Below are positions 27,335 through 37,718 of a DNA stretch of 64,000 nt, piece after piece. The translations under genes were made by a program, and so were the position numbers. This DNA comes from Youhaiella tibetensis (GTDB lineage Bacteria; Pseudomonadota; Alphaproteobacteria; Rhizobiales; Devosiaceae). The stretch covers positions 1,054,001 to 1,118,000 of the forward strand of contig NZ_CP041690.1 in assembly GCF_008000755.1 (NCBI RefSeq). The letters run 5' to 3'. The first letter of the stretch is position 1. Every line of letters starts with the position of its first letter. Below the pieces are notes generated by a model. The model did no database searches. It worked only from the letters and a program-made list of their open reading frames with translations, and had not been told where the DNA came from.

Positions 27335-28678
27335 ATGCGATACCTCCCCCATTCCGATGCCGAGCGCGCAGAAATGCTCGCCACCATCGGCATCGCCTCG
27401 GAAGACGCGCTGTTCAGCGCCGTCCCGCGGGCGGCCTACAATACCGGCGCCATCGACCTGCCGGCCCATTCCCCCGAATTCCTGGTCGAAGCCCACATGC
27501 GCGCCCTTTCGGGCAAGAACCGCGCGGCCGGCGACGGCCCGTTCTTCGTCGGGGCAGGGGCCTATCGCCACCACGTGCCGGCGACCGTCGATCACCTGAT
27601 CCAGCGCTCCGAGTGGCTCACGGCCTATACGCCCTACCAGCCGGAAATCTCGCAGGGCACGCTCCAGATGCTCTTCGAGTTCCAGACCCAGGTGGCCAAG
27701 CTCACCGGCATGGACGTGGCCAACGCTTCGCTCTACGACGGCTCGACCGGCACCGCCGAGGCCGTGCTCATGGCCCGTCGCCTGACCCGCAAGAAGAAGC
27801 TCGTGCTCTCGGGCGGCCTCCATCCGCACTACCGCGACGTGGTCAAGGCCTACCTCAAGAACGATCCCGATCTCGTCTGCCTGCCGGCCTCCCCGCAGGG
27901 CCAGGGCGATATCCTCGATCACATCGACGACCAGACCGCCGCCATCGTCATCCAGACCCCGGACTTCTACGGCCACCTACGCGACCTGCAGAAGGCCGCC
28001 GACATGGCGCACGCCAAGGGCGCGCTGCTCATCGTCGTGGTGACGGAAGTCGTCTCCCTGGGGCTCCTTGAGGCTCCCGGCACGTTCGGCGCCGACATCG
28101 TGGTGGCCGAGGGTCAGTCGATCGGCAACGCCCTCAATTTCGGCGGCCCCTATGTTGGCCTGATGGCCACCCGCAAGGAATTCGTCCGGCAGATGCCGGG
28201 GCGCCTCTGCGGCGAGACCGTCGACGCCGAAGGCAAGCGCGGTTTCGTGCTCACCCTCTCGACACGCGAGCAGCACATCCGCCGCGAGAAGGCGACCTCC
28301 AACATCTGCACGAATTCCGGCCTTTGCGCCCTGGCGTTCACCATCCACATGTCACTGCTTGGCGAAGCCGGCCTCACGCGCCTCGCCCGCCTCAACCACG
28401 CCCGCGCCATCGCCCTCGCCGATGCACTGGCCAAGGTTCCGGGCGTGGAAGTGCTCAACCAGACGTTCTTCAACGAGTTCACCATTCGCGTGGGCAAGCC
28501 CGCCGCCGGCGTCATCGAAGCCCTGGCGCAGCGCAATGTCCTTGCGGGCGTGCCGGTGTCGCGTCTCGAGCCCGGAAAGCCCGAACTCGAAAACCTCATC
28601 GTCCTCGCCGCCACCGAACTCACCACCGATGCCGACATCGCCGCGCTAGCGAACGGCCTCAAGGAGGTGCTCGCATGA
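27335..28678 (+). CDS. gcvPA: Glycine dehydrogenase (decarboxylating) subunit 1
   Basis: The N-terminal half-type subunit of the two-subunit P protein. The 447 residues begin [15 protein letters not shown], the conserved start of the family, and include [12 protein letters not shown] and [10 protein letters not shown]. It lacks the PLP lysine, as expected for this subunit. No clear ribosome binding site precedes it: the upstream GCACCTCCC is right beside the repeat element. It overlaps gcvPB by 4 nt (ATGA). Confidence 0.96.
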   Translation: MRYLPHSDAERAEMLATIGIASEDALFSAVPRAAYNTGAIDLPAHSPEFLVEAHMRALSGKNRAAGDGPFFVGAGAYRHHVPATVDHLIQRSEWLTAYTPYQPEISQGTLQMLFEFQTQVAKLTGMDVANASLYDGSTGTAEAVLMARRLTRKKKLVLSGGLHPHYRDVVKAYLKNDPDLVCLPASPQGQGDILDHIDDQTAAIVIQTPDFYGHLRDLQKAADMAHAKGALLIVVVTEVVSLGLLEAPGTFGADIVVAEGQSIGNALNFGGPYVGLMATRKEFVRQMPGRLCGETVDAEGKRGFVLTLSTREQHIRREKATSNICTNSGLCALAFTIHMSLLGEAGLTRLARLNHARAIALADALAKVPGVEVLNQTFFNEFTIRVGKPAAGVIEALAQRNVLAGVPVSRLEPGKPELENLIVLAATELTTDADIAALANGLKEVLA

Positions 28679-30225
28679 GCATGAACACCCAGGGCCGCCC
28701 CACCGGCATCGGCACTCTGTCCCACGCGGGCTCCGGCTCCGCCCTCATCCCCGATGAACCGCTGCTCTTCGAGATCGGCGATACGCACCATTCAGGCGTC
28801 GACCTTCCGGACGTCGAGATCGATGAGAGCCGCCTTGGCGGCTTCAGGCGCAAGTCGGCGCTCGACCTCGCCGGGCTTACCGAGCCCGAGGCCATGCGCC
28901 ACTACGTGCGCCTCTCGCGCATGAACTACTCGATCGATTCGGGCATGTATCCGCTCGGCTCGTGCACCATGAAGCACAATCCGCGCCTCAACGAGAAGAT
29001 GGCCCGTCTGCCGGGTTTCTCGGACGTGCACCCGCTCCAGCCGGTTTCGACCGTACAGGGCGCGCTCGAGCTGATGAGCCAGCTCAGCCATTGGCTGATG
29101 ACGCTCACCAACACCTCGGCCGTGGCGCTGACGCCCAAGGCCGGCGCCCATGGCGAGCTCTGCGGCATGATGGCCATCCACGCCGCGCAGGAAGCGCGCG
29201 GGCAGGGGCATCGCAATGTGGTGCTGGTTCCCGAAAGTGCCCACGGCACCAATCCGGCCACGGCTGCCTTCCTCGGCTATACCGTCAAGCCCGTGCCCGC
29301 CCGCGAGGACGGCACGGTGGATGTCGAGGCGGTCAAGGCCGCGCTCGGCCCCGATGTGGCGGCGATCATGCTGACCAACCCCAATACCTGCGGGCTCTTC
29401 GAGCCTCAGATCATCGAGATCGCCAGGGCGGTCCACGATGCGGGGGCATTCTTCTACTGCGACGGCGCCAATTTCAACGCCATCATGGGCGTGGTGCGCC
29501 CGGGCGACCTCGGCATCGACGCCATGCACATTAACCTGCACAAGACGTTCTCGACCCCACACGGCGGTGGCGGGCCGGGGGCGGGCCCGGTGGTTCTCTC
29601 CGAAGCGCTCGCCCCTTTCGCCCCCGTTCCTTTCGTGCGCAAGGCGGCTGCTGGCGGCCTTGAAATGGTGGAGCACAGCGAAGGCGAGGCCCTGGGCCGC
29701 ATCACCGCCTTCCACGGTCAGATGGGCATGTATGTGCGCGCTCTGACCTACATGCTCAGCCACGGTGGCGATGGCCTCGCCCGCGCCGCTCGCGACGCCG
29801 TGCTCAACGCCAACTACATCAAGGCCCGGCTCGAAGATGCCTTCTCGGTGTCGTTCCCGGACTACCCGTCCATGCACGAAGTGCTGTTCGACGACTCTTC
29901 GCTGGAGGGTACCGGCGTCTCCACCCTCGATTTCGCCAAGGCGCTGATCGATGAGGGCTACCACCCGATGACCATGTACTTCCCGCTGGTCGTCCACGGC
30001 GCCATGCTGATCGAGCCCACCGAAAGCGAGAGCAAGCAGACGCTCGACGCCTTCTGCGACACGATGCTGGCCCTGGCTGCCGACGCCAAAGCCGGCGACA
30101 AGGACCGCTTCACCGGCGCCCCCACCCGGGCCCCCCGCCGCAGGCTGGACGAAACCCGCGCCGCCCGCAGCCCCAAGCTGCGCTGGCAGCCTGAAGAGGC
30201 ACCGCCGGCAGCCGCAGCCGAGTAA
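28675..30225 (+). CDS. gcvPB: Glycine dehydrogenase (decarboxylating) subunit 2
   Basis: The PLP-bearing subunit that decarboxylates glycine and loads the H protein. It has 516 residues, with the PLP Lys290 in [21 protein letters not shown]. The ATG is preceded by AAGGAGG and overlaps the gcvPA stop. The C-terminal about 25 residues ([16 protein letters not shown] onward) are basic then Ala/Pro-rich. A terminator follows. Confidence 0.97.
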   Translation: MSMNTQGRPTGIGTLSHAGSGSALIPDEPLLFEIGDTHHSGVDLPDVEIDESRLGGFRRKSALDLAGLTEPEAMRHYVRLSRMNYSIDSGMYPLGSCTMKHNPRLNEKMARLPGFSDVHPLQPVSTVQGALELMSQLSHWLMTLTNTSAVALTPKAGAHGELCGMMAIHAAQEARGQGHRNVVLVPESAHGTNPATAAFLGYTVKPVPAREDGTVDVEAVKAALGPDVAAIMLTNPNTCGLFEPQIIEIARAVHDAGAFFYCDGANFNAIMGVVRPGDLGIDAMHINLHKTFSTPHGGGGPGAGPVVLSEALAPFAPVPFVRKAAAGGLEMVEHSEGEALGRITAFHGQMGMYVRALTYMLSHGGDGLARAARDAVLNANYIKARLEDAFSVSFPDYPSMHEVLFDDSSLEGTGVSTLDFAKALIDEGYHPMTMYFPLVVHGAMLIEPTESESKQTLDAFCDTMLALAADAKAGDKDRFTGAPTRAPRRRLDETRAARSPKLRWQPEEAPPAAAAE

Positions 30226-30240
30226 ACGCGGAATACGACC

Positions 30241-30284
30241 GAAAAGGGCCTTCCCGATGCCTCGGGGAGGCCTTTTGCTTTTCA
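30241..30284 (+). terminator. Intrinsic terminator of the gcv operon
   Basis: AAAAGGGCCTTCCC pairs with GGGGAGGCCTTTT (with single-base bulges) around a short loop, followed by GCTTTTC. It begins 16 nt after the gcvPB stop. Confidence 0.85.
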
Positions 30285-30327
30285 GAATTGGCTGGGCTTG
30301 TGCCTCGCGCCACCTCTCCGGGCGCCA

Positions 30328-30720
30328 CTACTCCTCGGCACGACTCGCGTTCGGCTCATCTCGCTCGTAAAGCGTCATATGCGCGAACTCCGGCAGCCAA
30401 GACTCGCGGCGAATGGTCCAGAGCTCGTAGGTTGGGGTTAGTTGATCGGGCGTATCGAGCGAGCCGAGATGGATCTCGATTTCATCCCCGCTGATCGAAA
30501 AGACTGCCGATCCACACCGGCGGCAGAAATGCCGCCCGTCATAGGCCCCGACCTCTCCCTCGATGGCCACCGCGTCCTGTGGAAAGATGGCATAGGCATT
30601 AAAGAGCGCCCCATGGTGCTTGCGGCAATCAAGGCAGTGACAAAGCCCAACCCGATCCGGTTGGCCGGAAGCCTTGAATCGCACGCTGCCGCAGAGGCAG
30701 CCGCCGGTGAAACTTTCCAT
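30328..30720 (-). CDS. GFA (CENP-V/GFA domain) zinc protein
   Basis: A 130-residue protein of the glutathione-dependent formaldehyde-activating (GFA) fold. Zinc ligands are visible: GGCLCGSVRF (CxC), LCHCLDCRKHHG (CxxC) and HFCRRCGSAVF (CxxC). The start MESFTGGCLCG follows GAGGAGA. Most family members are not proven formaldehyde enzymes, so the substrate is open. It lies between the gcv terminator and the atp operon terminator. Confidence 0.9.
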   Translation of the reverse strand: MESFTGGCLCGSVRFKASGQPDRVGLCHCLDCRKHHGALFNAYAIFPQDAVAIEGEVGAYDGRHFCRRCGSAVFSISGDEIEIHLGSLDTPDQLTPTYELWTIRRESWLPEFAHMTLYERDEPNASRAEE

Positions 30721-30863
30721 CGTTGGTCTCCTCTCACGAAGTAGCCTGGCATCAAACCCCTGGGCGGTCTCGATAGCAACGTCTGCGCCGAGCGATCGTT
30801 CAAAAGGGGCGACGCCCCCACCGGCCCTCTGCCCGTTCTGCAGGCGCGCCTTTGTCCCGCGCA

Positions 30864-30898
30864 AACAAAAAGGGCGGGTCCACTGGACCCGCCCTGAT
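30864..30898 (-). terminator. Intrinsic terminator of the F0 atp operon
   Basis: An 11-bp perfect stem (30871-30881 with 30885-30895) and a 3-nt loop. On the minus strand it is followed by TTTTTGTTT. It lies about 24 nt after the atpF stop. Confidence 0.9.
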
Positions 30899-30918
30899 TC
30901 ACGTCACGCTATTCCGGC

Positions 30919-31422
30919 TTAGTTCAGCCGTGCACCGACATCCTTGATGGCCTGGTCGATCAGGGCAGGGCCCTTTTCGCCGACCTGCTTGTTGAGCAGT
31001 ATGCGGGCCGCTTCGATGGCGACATCGGCCGACTTGGCGCGGACTTCGGCAAGTGCCTGGGCCTCGGCCTGGGCTATCTTGTCTTCGACGGCCTTGGTGC
31101 GGCGGGTCACCATGTCCTTGAGCGTCTCGTTGGCCTCGGCAGCGAGGCGCTTGGCCTCTTCCTGGGCGGCCGTCACGATGCTTGCGGCTTCCTGTTCGGC
31201 TTCCACGCGCTTCTTTTCGTAATCGGCGAGAAGAGCCTGGGCTTCCTCGCGCAGGCGCTTGGCCTCGGCAAGGTCGTCCTCGATCTTCTTGATCCGCTCA
31301 TCGAGCATGCTCGTGATCATCTTGGGCAGGCCCGCATAGATCGCGATGGCCAGGAAGATCACCAGGCCGATGGTGGCCCAGACGGTCGCGGCGGTGGTGT
31401 AATCCAGTCCGAAGTTGAGCAT
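30919..31422 (-). CDS. atpF: F0F1 ATP synthase subunit b
   Basis: The peripheral stalk subunit. The 167 residues have one N-terminal membrane helix (about 12-30) and a long charged helix of coiled-coil type from about residue 38. It is last in the order atpI-atpB-atpE-atpF'-atpF. The separation of F0 from F1 genes is normal in alphaproteobacteria. Confidence 0.95.
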   Translation of the reverse strand: MLNFGLDYTTAATVWATIGLVIFLAIAIYAGLPKMITSMLDERIKKIEDDLAEAKRLREEAQALLADYEKKRVEAEQEAASIVTAAQEEAKRLAAEANETLKDMVTRRTKAVEDKIAQAEAQALAEVRAKSADVAIEAARILLNKQVGEKGPALIDQAIKDVGARLN

Positions 31423-31427
31423 CGGCT

Positions 31428-32036
31428 TTACTCCTTGGAGACCTGGGCGACCGCGTCACGGGCGTCCTGGGCGGAAACGTTGCCCACGAGCTTGCTGACG
31501 AGGGTTTCGACCGTATCGGCAGCGATCTCGCCGACATGGCCCAGGGCCTCGGTCTTGGTCGCCTTGATACGGGCTTCCGCGTCGGCGACCTTCTTGTTGA
31601 GGTCGGCCTCCACGGCGCCGCGCTTGGCATCGAGGTCGGCCTTGATGCTGTTGCGGGTCTCTTCGGCGATCGCGTGGCTCTTCTTGCGGGCTTCGGCCAG
31701 GGCAGCTTCATAGGCTGCGATGGCCGCGTCCGTCTTCTGGCGCGATGCGTCGGCCGCTGCCAGGTCGGAGTCGATCCGACCCTTGCGGTCTTCGAGGATG
31801 CCGCCGATGCGCGGCAGGGCGAGGCGGCTCAGAACGACGTAGAGAACGACGAACGTGATCGCCAGCCAGATGAGCTGGGTACCGAAGGTCGAAGAATCGA
31901 ACGGGGGAAAACCCGCTTCGTGTTCTCCGCCATGCGCCTCGGTCGTCGCATGGGTCCCATCGGTCGGCGAAGCTGCCGTATCGTGGGTGGCCTCGGCCTC
32001 GTGGGCGTCGCCTTCTGCTGGGGTCTCGTTTGCCAT
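31428..32036 (-). CDS. atpG: F0F1 ATP synthase subunit b'
   Basis: The second peripheral stalk subunit (b', AtpF2/AtpG in alphaproteobacterial naming). The 202 residues have an Ala/Glu/His-rich N-terminal extension of about 45 residues (GDAHEAEATHDTAASPTDGT), a membrane helix at about 52-72 and a charged coiled-coil. The acidic, His-rich extension is longer than in subunit b. It lies 5 nt before atpF. Confidence 0.93.
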   Translation of the reverse strand: MANETPAEGDAHEAEATHDTAASPTDGTHATTEAHGGEHEAGFPPFDSSTFGTQLIWLAITFVVLYVVLSRLALPRIGGILEDRKGRIDSDLAAADASRQKTDAAIAAYEAALAEARKKSHAIAEETRNSIKADLDAKRGAVEADLNKKVADAEARIKATKTEALGHVGEIAADTVETLVSKLVGNVSAQDARDAVAQVSKE

Positions 32037-32062
32037 TTACGACTATTCCGCTGATCTGCGTG

Positions 32063-32083
32063 AACCGGCCGGGATGGCCGGTT
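32063..32083 (-). terminator. Intercistronic hairpin between atpE and atpF'
   Basis: A perfect 8-bp stem (AACCGGCC at 32063-32070 with GGCCGGTT at 32076-32083), without a T tract on the transcribed (minus) strand. Within a polycistronic mRNA it may act as a 3' stabiliser or partial terminator that raises atpE output relative to distal genes. The function is inferred from position. Confidence 0.4.
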
Positions 32084-32148
32084 AAACGAACGGCAGCCTT
32101 AAGCTCTCAGGCTCTTGGCCGCCGTCCAGATATCTGCGCCTGAAAGTA

Positions 32149-32376
32149 TCAGACTGCGAACAGCAGCAGCAGGGCGATCAGGAACGAGAAGATGCCCAGA
32201 GCTTCGGTCACGGCGAACCCGAAGATCAGGTTACCGAACTGGCTCTGCGAAGCCGACGGATTACGCAGGGCGCCCGACAGGAAGCTGCCGAAGATGTTGC
32301 CCACGCCGATAGCCGCACCGGCCATGCCGATAGCTGCAATACCGGCACCGATGTACTTGGCGGCAATTGGATCCAT
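32149..32376 (-). CDS. atpE: F0F1 ATP synthase subunit c
   Basis: The rotor ring proteolipid. The 75 residues form two hydrophobic helices joined by a polar loop (RNPSASQSQ). The proton-carrying Glu58 lies in [13 protein letters not shown]. The start ([10 protein letters not shown]) has AGGAG upstream. It is followed by 112 nt containing a hairpin before atpF'. Confidence 0.97.
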   Translation of the reverse strand: MDPIAAKYIGAGIAAIGMAGAAIGVGNIFGSFLSGALRNPSASQSQFGNLIFGFAVTEALGIFSFLIALLLLFAV

Positions 32377-32463
32377 TTTTAGTCTCTCCTTTGAAGGCCT
32401 TTGACTGTGCAGTCTTTCAGACACCCCGGCCACCGCGGCCGAGGCGAAACCGGTTAGGTTCGA

Positions 32464-33219
32464 TCAATGCGACGGATGGATCGCATCGTTGAGGTACATC
32501 GAGGTCAGCACGGCAAACACATAGGCCTGCAGGGCCGCCACGAGGAATTCGAGGGCGGTGATCGCCACGGTCATGATCAGCGGCAGCAGCGCGCCGAGGA
32601 AACCGAGTGCACCGAGCGAGCCCAGCGTCACGATGAAGCCGGCGAAAACCTTGAGGGTGATGTGGCCGGCCAGGATGTTGGCGAAAAGACGAACCGAGAG
32701 GGAGATCGGACGCGAGAGGAACGACACCACTTCGATCGGAACGACGATGGGAAGAACGTAGCCCGGCACGCCATGCGGCACGAAGAGCTTGAGGAACTTG
32801 AAGCCGTTCTTGTAGACGCCGTAGCCCACCACCACGACCATCACGAGCAGCGCCAGGGCGACCGTGACGATGATGTGGCTGGTGACGGTGAAGAAGAACG
32901 GGAACATGCCGAACATGTTGGCGACGAGCACGAACATGAAGAGGGCGAACACGAACGGGAAGAACTTCATCCCCTCGGTGCCGGCCGAGCCTCTGACCAT
33001 ATTGGCCACGAACTCGTAGAGCATTTCGGAAAGGGCCTGGGCGCGGGTCGGGACCAGTTTGCGCCCTGCTGTCGAAAGCAGCAGGTAGCCCAGGATCAGG
33101 CCGACCGTCAGCACCATAAACAGTGCTGAGTTGGTGAAGGCGACACCGCCTTCGCCGAGCGAGAAAATATTGGTGATGCCAAACTGGTGGATCGGGTCAA
33201 CTTTGGTCGGATCGGCCAA
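32464..33219 (-). CDS. atpB: F0F1 ATP synthase subunit a
   Basis: It forms the proton half-channels against the c ring. The 251-residue membrane protein has the essential Arg177 in [14 protein letters not shown] and the C-terminal helix region [20 protein letters not shown]. Length and motifs match alphaproteobacterial AtpB. Confidence 0.97.
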   Translation of the reverse strand: MADPTKVDPIHQFGITNIFSLGEGGVAFTNSALFMVLTVGLILGYLLLSTAGRKLVPTRAQALSEMLYEFVANMVRGSAGTEGMKFFPFVFALFMFVLVANMFGMFPFFFTVTSHIIVTVALALLVMVVVVGYGVYKNGFKFLKLFVPHGVPGYVLPIVVPIEVVSFLSRPISLSVRLFANILAGHITLKVFAGFIVTLGSLGALGFLGALLPLIMTVAITALEFLVAALQAYVFAVLTSMYLNDAIHPSH

Positions 33220-33237
33220 GTTAGGTTCCTCGCTAGC

Positions 33238-33630
33238 CTATCTATCGTCGTCTTCGTCGTCGTCCGCAGGACCGAGATCCGCGTCCTTTGGCGGCGGGGC
33301 CGCCTTGTTCATTTCCGCCACCGAACGGGTGACGTTCAAAATTCCGGCCGCGAACCCGACGAGGAGCATGACCAGCATGATCCAGGGTCGCGTATTCAGC
33401 CACAGATCGAGCAGATACCCGATCCCGGTGGCGACCAGGATTGCGGCGATGAACTCCGACCCAAGCCGCACGGCGCGGCCCATCTGGCTCGTGTCCCCCG
33501 ACGCGCGGCGCGAGGTTTCAGCCTCTTCCACCGCCCGGTCGCGCTTTGCAGCGGCAATCCGCGAAGCAAGATCGTTGGTGACCTTGTTCTCGCTGCCGTC
33601 CGGACGCTGTTCCTTGGGCGGATTTGCCAT
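33238..33630 (-). CDS. atpI: AtpI, F0F1 ATP synthase assembly/accessory protein
   Basis: A 130-residue protein, first in the F0 operon. It has a charged N-terminal 50 residues, two membrane helices (about 54-72 and 80-98) and a highly acidic tail (DDDEDDD). AtpI assists c-ring assembly or ion supply in other bacteria. I preferred the ATG of MANPPKEQ because GAGG is well spaced from it; a GTG 9 nt upstream is an alternative. It lies 18 nt before atpB. Confidence 0.88.
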   Translation of the reverse strand: MANPPKEQRPDGSENKVTNDLASRIAAAKRDRAVEEAETSRRASGDTSQMGRAVRLGSEFIAAILVATGIGYLLDLWLNTRPWIMLVMLLVGFAAGILNVTRSVAEMNKAAPPPKDADLGPADDDEDDDR

Positions 33631-33801
33631 CTCGCTCACTCACCTCGTCCGGCCGCCTTCGTCATTGAAGGATGCCCCTTTAAGTCGCGCGCAACATAGT
33701 GGCGGCGAAGAAAGGTGTCAAGAACGGGGCAGGGGAGCTAAAGTATTGATAAACCGAAGTATTTTGCCGTTGCTAACAGGTGCGGCACTGTGACGGGTTA
33801 A

Positions 33802-33827
33802 GATTCGGTGGCGCGGACCGCGGATTC
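33802..33827. promoter_or_regulatory. Two GANTC (CcrM) sites in the atpI-rnhB intergenic region
   Basis: GATTC at 33802-33806 and again at 33823-33827, 21 bp apart, upstream of a TATTAT box (33865-33870) that could serve as a -10 for rnhB. GANTC is the methylation site of CcrM, encoded immediately downstream. Whether methylation controls this promoter is inference. Confidence 0.4.
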
Positions 33828-33912
33828 CGGGGGATACGAGGTCGCACCGTGCCGTTTGCGGGCCTATTATAAGGCGTGAGAGCGCGCATGCTCCGACTTT
33901 TGAATTGCCTTC

Positions 33913-34593
33913 GTGCGCGCCGCGCGCATGCTGGCGCACATGCCCAAGCCCGATTCTCCCATTGTCGTCATAAAGCCCTCGCTCCGCCATGAACGCGCGG
34001 CTCTCAAGGCTGGTGCCACCATCGTGGCGGGGGTCGATGAGGCGGGCCGCGGGCCGCTGGCCGGACCGGTCGTCGTCGCCGCGGTCATCCTCGATCATCG
34101 GCGCGTCCCCAAGGGGCTCGACGATTCCAAGCGGCTGACAGCCGAGATCCGCGAGGAGCTCTTCGCCGAGATCGTGGCCAAGGCAACGGTGTCGGTGGTG
34201 GCGGCTCCGCCAGCGATCATCGCCGCCCGAAACATCCGCGGCGCGACCCTCTGGGCCATGACCCGCGCCGTGCTCAATCTCTCCATGGCGCCCGACCATG
34301 TCCTGGTGGATGGCAGGGATGTGCCGCCCGGCCTGCCGGTCACCGGCCAGGCCATCATCGATGGCGATGCGCTTTCCGTCTCGATCGCCGCCGCTTCCAT
34401 CATCGCCAAGGTCACGCGCGACCGCATGTGCCAGATCATGCATCGGGACACTCCCGATTTTGGCTTTGCCGGACACAAGGGCTATTCCACCCCCGAGCAC
34501 CTCAAGGCTCTCAAGACCTTCGGGCCCTCGCGCCACCACCGCATGGATTTTGCCCCGTGCATTGCGGCGGCCGAACGCACCCTCTTCGATTAA
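33913..34593 (+). CDS. rnhB: Ribonuclease HII
   Basis: It removes ribonucleotides from RNA-DNA hybrids. The acidic active site begins with [15 protein letters not shown], and the C-terminal HKGYSTPEH segment is typical. The frame opens with GTG at 33913, but ATG at 33928 and 33940 (MPKPDSPIV) are equally plausible and no ribosome binding site decides between them. It sits before ccrM as in other Hyphomicrobiales. Confidence 0.95.
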   Translation: MRAARMLAHMPKPDSPIVVIKPSLRHERAALKAGATIVAGVDEAGRGPLAGPVVVAAVILDHRRVPKGLDDSKRLTAEIREELFAEIVAKATVSVVAAPPAIIAARNIRGATLWAMTRAVLNLSMAPDHVLVDGRDVPPGLPVTGQAIIDGDALSVSIAAASIIAKVTRDRMCQIMHRDTPDFGFAGHKGYSTPEHLKALKTFGPSRHHRMDFAPCIAAAERTLFD

Positions 34594-34613
34594 CCTTTCG
34601 CTTACCGTGGCGC

Positions 34614-34628
34614 TTAAAACCCCTTTAA
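34614..34628. promoter_or_regulatory. CtrA-type binding box upstream of ccrM
   Basis: TTAA-N7-TTAA (34614-34617 and 34625-34628), matching the full consensus for the cell-cycle regulator CtrA. It is centred about 57 bp before the ccrM ATG. ccrM is a direct CtrA target in Caulobacter and relatives, so the position is meaningful, but binding here is inferred. A weaker TTAA-N7-CTTA lies at 34590-34604. Confidence 0.6.
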
Positions 34629-34677
34629 CCCTAATGGCTTACAACCAGCTTGTTAGTGCTGCGTTAGGGTTAAGTAG

Positions 34678-35811
<1,134 letters not shown>

Positions 35812-35840
35812 GACCGGCCTCCAAGCGTCAGGCAAACTCG

Positions 35841-35868
35841 CCGCCGGCCACAAGCCGGCGGTTTTTGC
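35841..35868 (+). terminator. Intrinsic terminator of ccrM
   Basis: An 8-bp GC stem (CCGCCGGC at 35841-35848 with GCCGGCGG at 35854-35861), a 5-nt loop and TTTTTG. It lies 30 nt after the ccrM stop. Confidence 0.92.
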
Positions 35869-35929
35869 TTTGGGCAGTTTGCATCGGTCGGGCGTAGCGG
35901 CGCCTTTCACGAGCCTAAGACGGGAAGTA

Positions 35930-35970
35930 CTCTCCCGCCCCTTGTGGGGAGGGATTGAGAGTGGGGGTGG
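35930..35970. repeat. Single arm of the C/G-block palindromic repeat
   Basis: CTCCCGCCCCTTGTGGGGAG followed by a G-rich block (GTGGGGGTGG). It resembles the right arm of the 27180-27304 element (CCCCCTTGCGGGGGAGG then a G-rich block). It lies just beyond the mutY stop. Confidence 0.6.
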
Positions 35971-35974
35971 CCAG

Positions 35975-37048
35975 TTACTCCACTCCCGCCGTTGCGAGCA
36001 CCTTCCGGAACAACGACGGCAGCGCTTCGCCATCTAGTTCCCCTCGATCCGCCCACCAGCCGTCCACCAGAGGTTCCGTGTTTGGTGCAAGGACCGACCA
36101 CACCTCCAGCTCCAGACGGAAGTGCGTGAACACGTGGACGACCTGGCCGCGATGCCGCCATTCACCCGGGAATGGAAATGTCGGCTCCATCTTCTCCCCG
36201 ACCCATTCCGAACCCGGCGTTTCGGTCATCTTGGCCAGCAGCCCCTTTGCGGGGCGCGTGCGGAGGTAGATGTCCCCGTCCTTGTCCTCGATCACGAACG
36301 CATGTCCGTGGCGCGTCGGGCGCGCCGCCTTCTCGGCCTTGACGGGATGGCGCTCAGGATTACCCTCCGCCGCTGCCATGCAACCCGGTTGCAGGGGGCA
36401 GAGCATGCAGAGCGCGGTGCGCGGCGCACAGATCGTCGCGCCCAGGTCCATCAGCGCCTGGGCATAATCGCCGGCACGCTCGGGCACGGTTTCCTGCAGC
36501 CAGGCCCGCAAGTCTTCCTTGGCCTCGCGCGCCGGAACATCGACCGCGAAGTACCGCGCCAGCACCCGTTCGACATTCCCGTCCAGTACGGCCACGCGCT
36601 CGTCATCGGCAATCGCGGCAATGGCCGCGCTTGTGTAGGCGCCGATTCCCGGCAGGGTCAGCAGGCCCTCTGCCGTCCGCGGGAATTCGCCTCCGTGACG
36701 TTCCACCACCGCCTGGGCGCAGGCATGCAGGTTCCGCGCCCGGGCGTAGTATCCCAGCCCCGCCCATTCGACGAGCACGGCCTCGAGCGGCGCGGCCGCC
36801 AGGTCGCCGACCGTGGGCCACAGCTCGGTGAAGCGCAGGAAGTACTTCTGCACGGCCGCCACGGTCGTCTGCTGCAGCATGACCTCCGATAGCCACACCT
36901 TGTAAGGGTCTGGCCTGACCCCGAGCGCGCGTTCTTGAGGGCTTACGCGCCAGGGCAGGGTGCGCGCATGCTTGTCGTACCAGGCGAGCACGGCCTGCGC
37001 ATCGATAGGGGAAATGCGCGGCTTTTGCGCGAGGGCGGTTTTTGGCAT
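35975..37048 (-). CDS. mutY: A/G-specific adenine DNA glycosylase MutY
   Basis: It removes adenine mispaired with 8-oxoguanine. The 357 residues include catalytic Glu55 in VWLSEVMLQQT, the helix-hairpin-helix LPGIGAYTSAAI, the catalytic Asp in VLDGNVERVL, and the 4Fe-4S loop with C-x6-C-x2-C-x5-C (CAPRTALCMLCPLQPGC). The C-terminal NUDIX-like domain reads the opposite 8-oxoG. I used the ATG of MPKTALAQKP; a start at 37108 would leave only 2 nt to the divergent DUF721 start. Confidence 0.95.
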   Translation of the reverse strand: MPKTALAQKPRISPIDAQAVLAWYDKHARTLPWRVSPQERALGVRPDPYKVWLSEVMLQQTTVAAVQKYFLRFTELWPTVGDLAAAPLEAVLVEWAGLGYYARARNLHACAQAVVERHGGEFPRTAEGLLTLPGIGAYTSAAIAAIADDERVAVLDGNVERVLARYFAVDVPAREAKEDLRAWLQETVPERAGDYAQALMDLGATICAPRTALCMLCPLQPGCMAAAEGNPERHPVKAEKAARPTRHGHAFVIEDKDGDIYLRTRPAKGLLAKMTETPGSEWVGEKMEPTFPFPGEWRHRGQVVHVFTHFRLELEVWSVLAPNTEPLVDGWWADRGELDGEALPSLFRKVLATAGVE

Positions 37049-37110
37049 GATGGGCGCAACAAACTCCAAGCCGCCCCGCCGCGCAAGCATAGGACGCAAC
37101 GATTCCACCG

Positions 37111-37623
37111 ATGGCCGAAAAGCCCAAAGAGTATAAGCGCCTCAACCGCGCCGTCGGCGTCGCCGAAGCGCTGACCGGTGCGCTCGATCCGGCGCTCAAG
37201 CGCCGGGGCTTTGCCAGCCGCGATATCATCACCTATTGGGCCGCCATGGCTCCCGCGCCCTATGACAAGGTGGCCGTGCCCGATAAACTCGTCTGGCCGC
37301 GCGGCGAGCGCAGCGCCGAGGGCGCCACGCTCCACCTGCGCTGCGCCTCCTCCCACGCCTTGGGGCTGGCCCACGAGGGCGCCAAGGTGGCCGCCGCGGT
37401 CAACCGCTATTTCGGCTACGTGCTCGTGGGCCAGGTGCGCCTGTCGGCCGAGCCGTTCAGGCCGCATTCAGCCAAGGCGGCCGATACTGAACCCAAGTTG
37501 ACCAGCGCCGCAGAGGCAAAGGTGAGCGATGCCATCGACGGCATAGAGGATGAAGGTCTAAAGGAAGCCCTGCGCGTGCTCGGACGCGGCATCATGGCCA
37601 AGTCGAAGCCGAGTGGACGTTGA
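37111..37623 (+). CDS. DUF721 (DciA-like) protein
   Basis: A 170-residue basic protein. The DUF721 core (about 18-118) includes the family phrase LRCASSHALGLAHEG followed by INRYFGY-like sequence (VNRYFGYVLVG). DciA, of the same family, loads the replicative helicase in bacteria that lack DnaC. In this group DUF721 proteins lie between mutY and dsbA-smc. The helicase-loading role is inferred from the family. Confidence 0.82.
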   Translation: MAEKPKEYKRLNRAVGVAEALTGALDPALKRRGFASRDIITYWAAMAPAPYDKVAVPDKLVWPRGERSAEGATLHLRCASSHALGLAHEGAKVAAAVNRYFGYVLVGQVRLSAEPFRPHSAKAADTEPKLTSAAEAKVSDAIDGIEDEGLKEALRVLGRGIMAKSKPSGR

Positions 37624-37718
37624 CGAATGGACTGTTCACTGCGTGTTGATGGTGGTGCCCACTTGCCGCCTGAAAGCTGCCGTGTAGTGTCGCGCAATTC
37701 GAACCGGAGAAAAACAAA

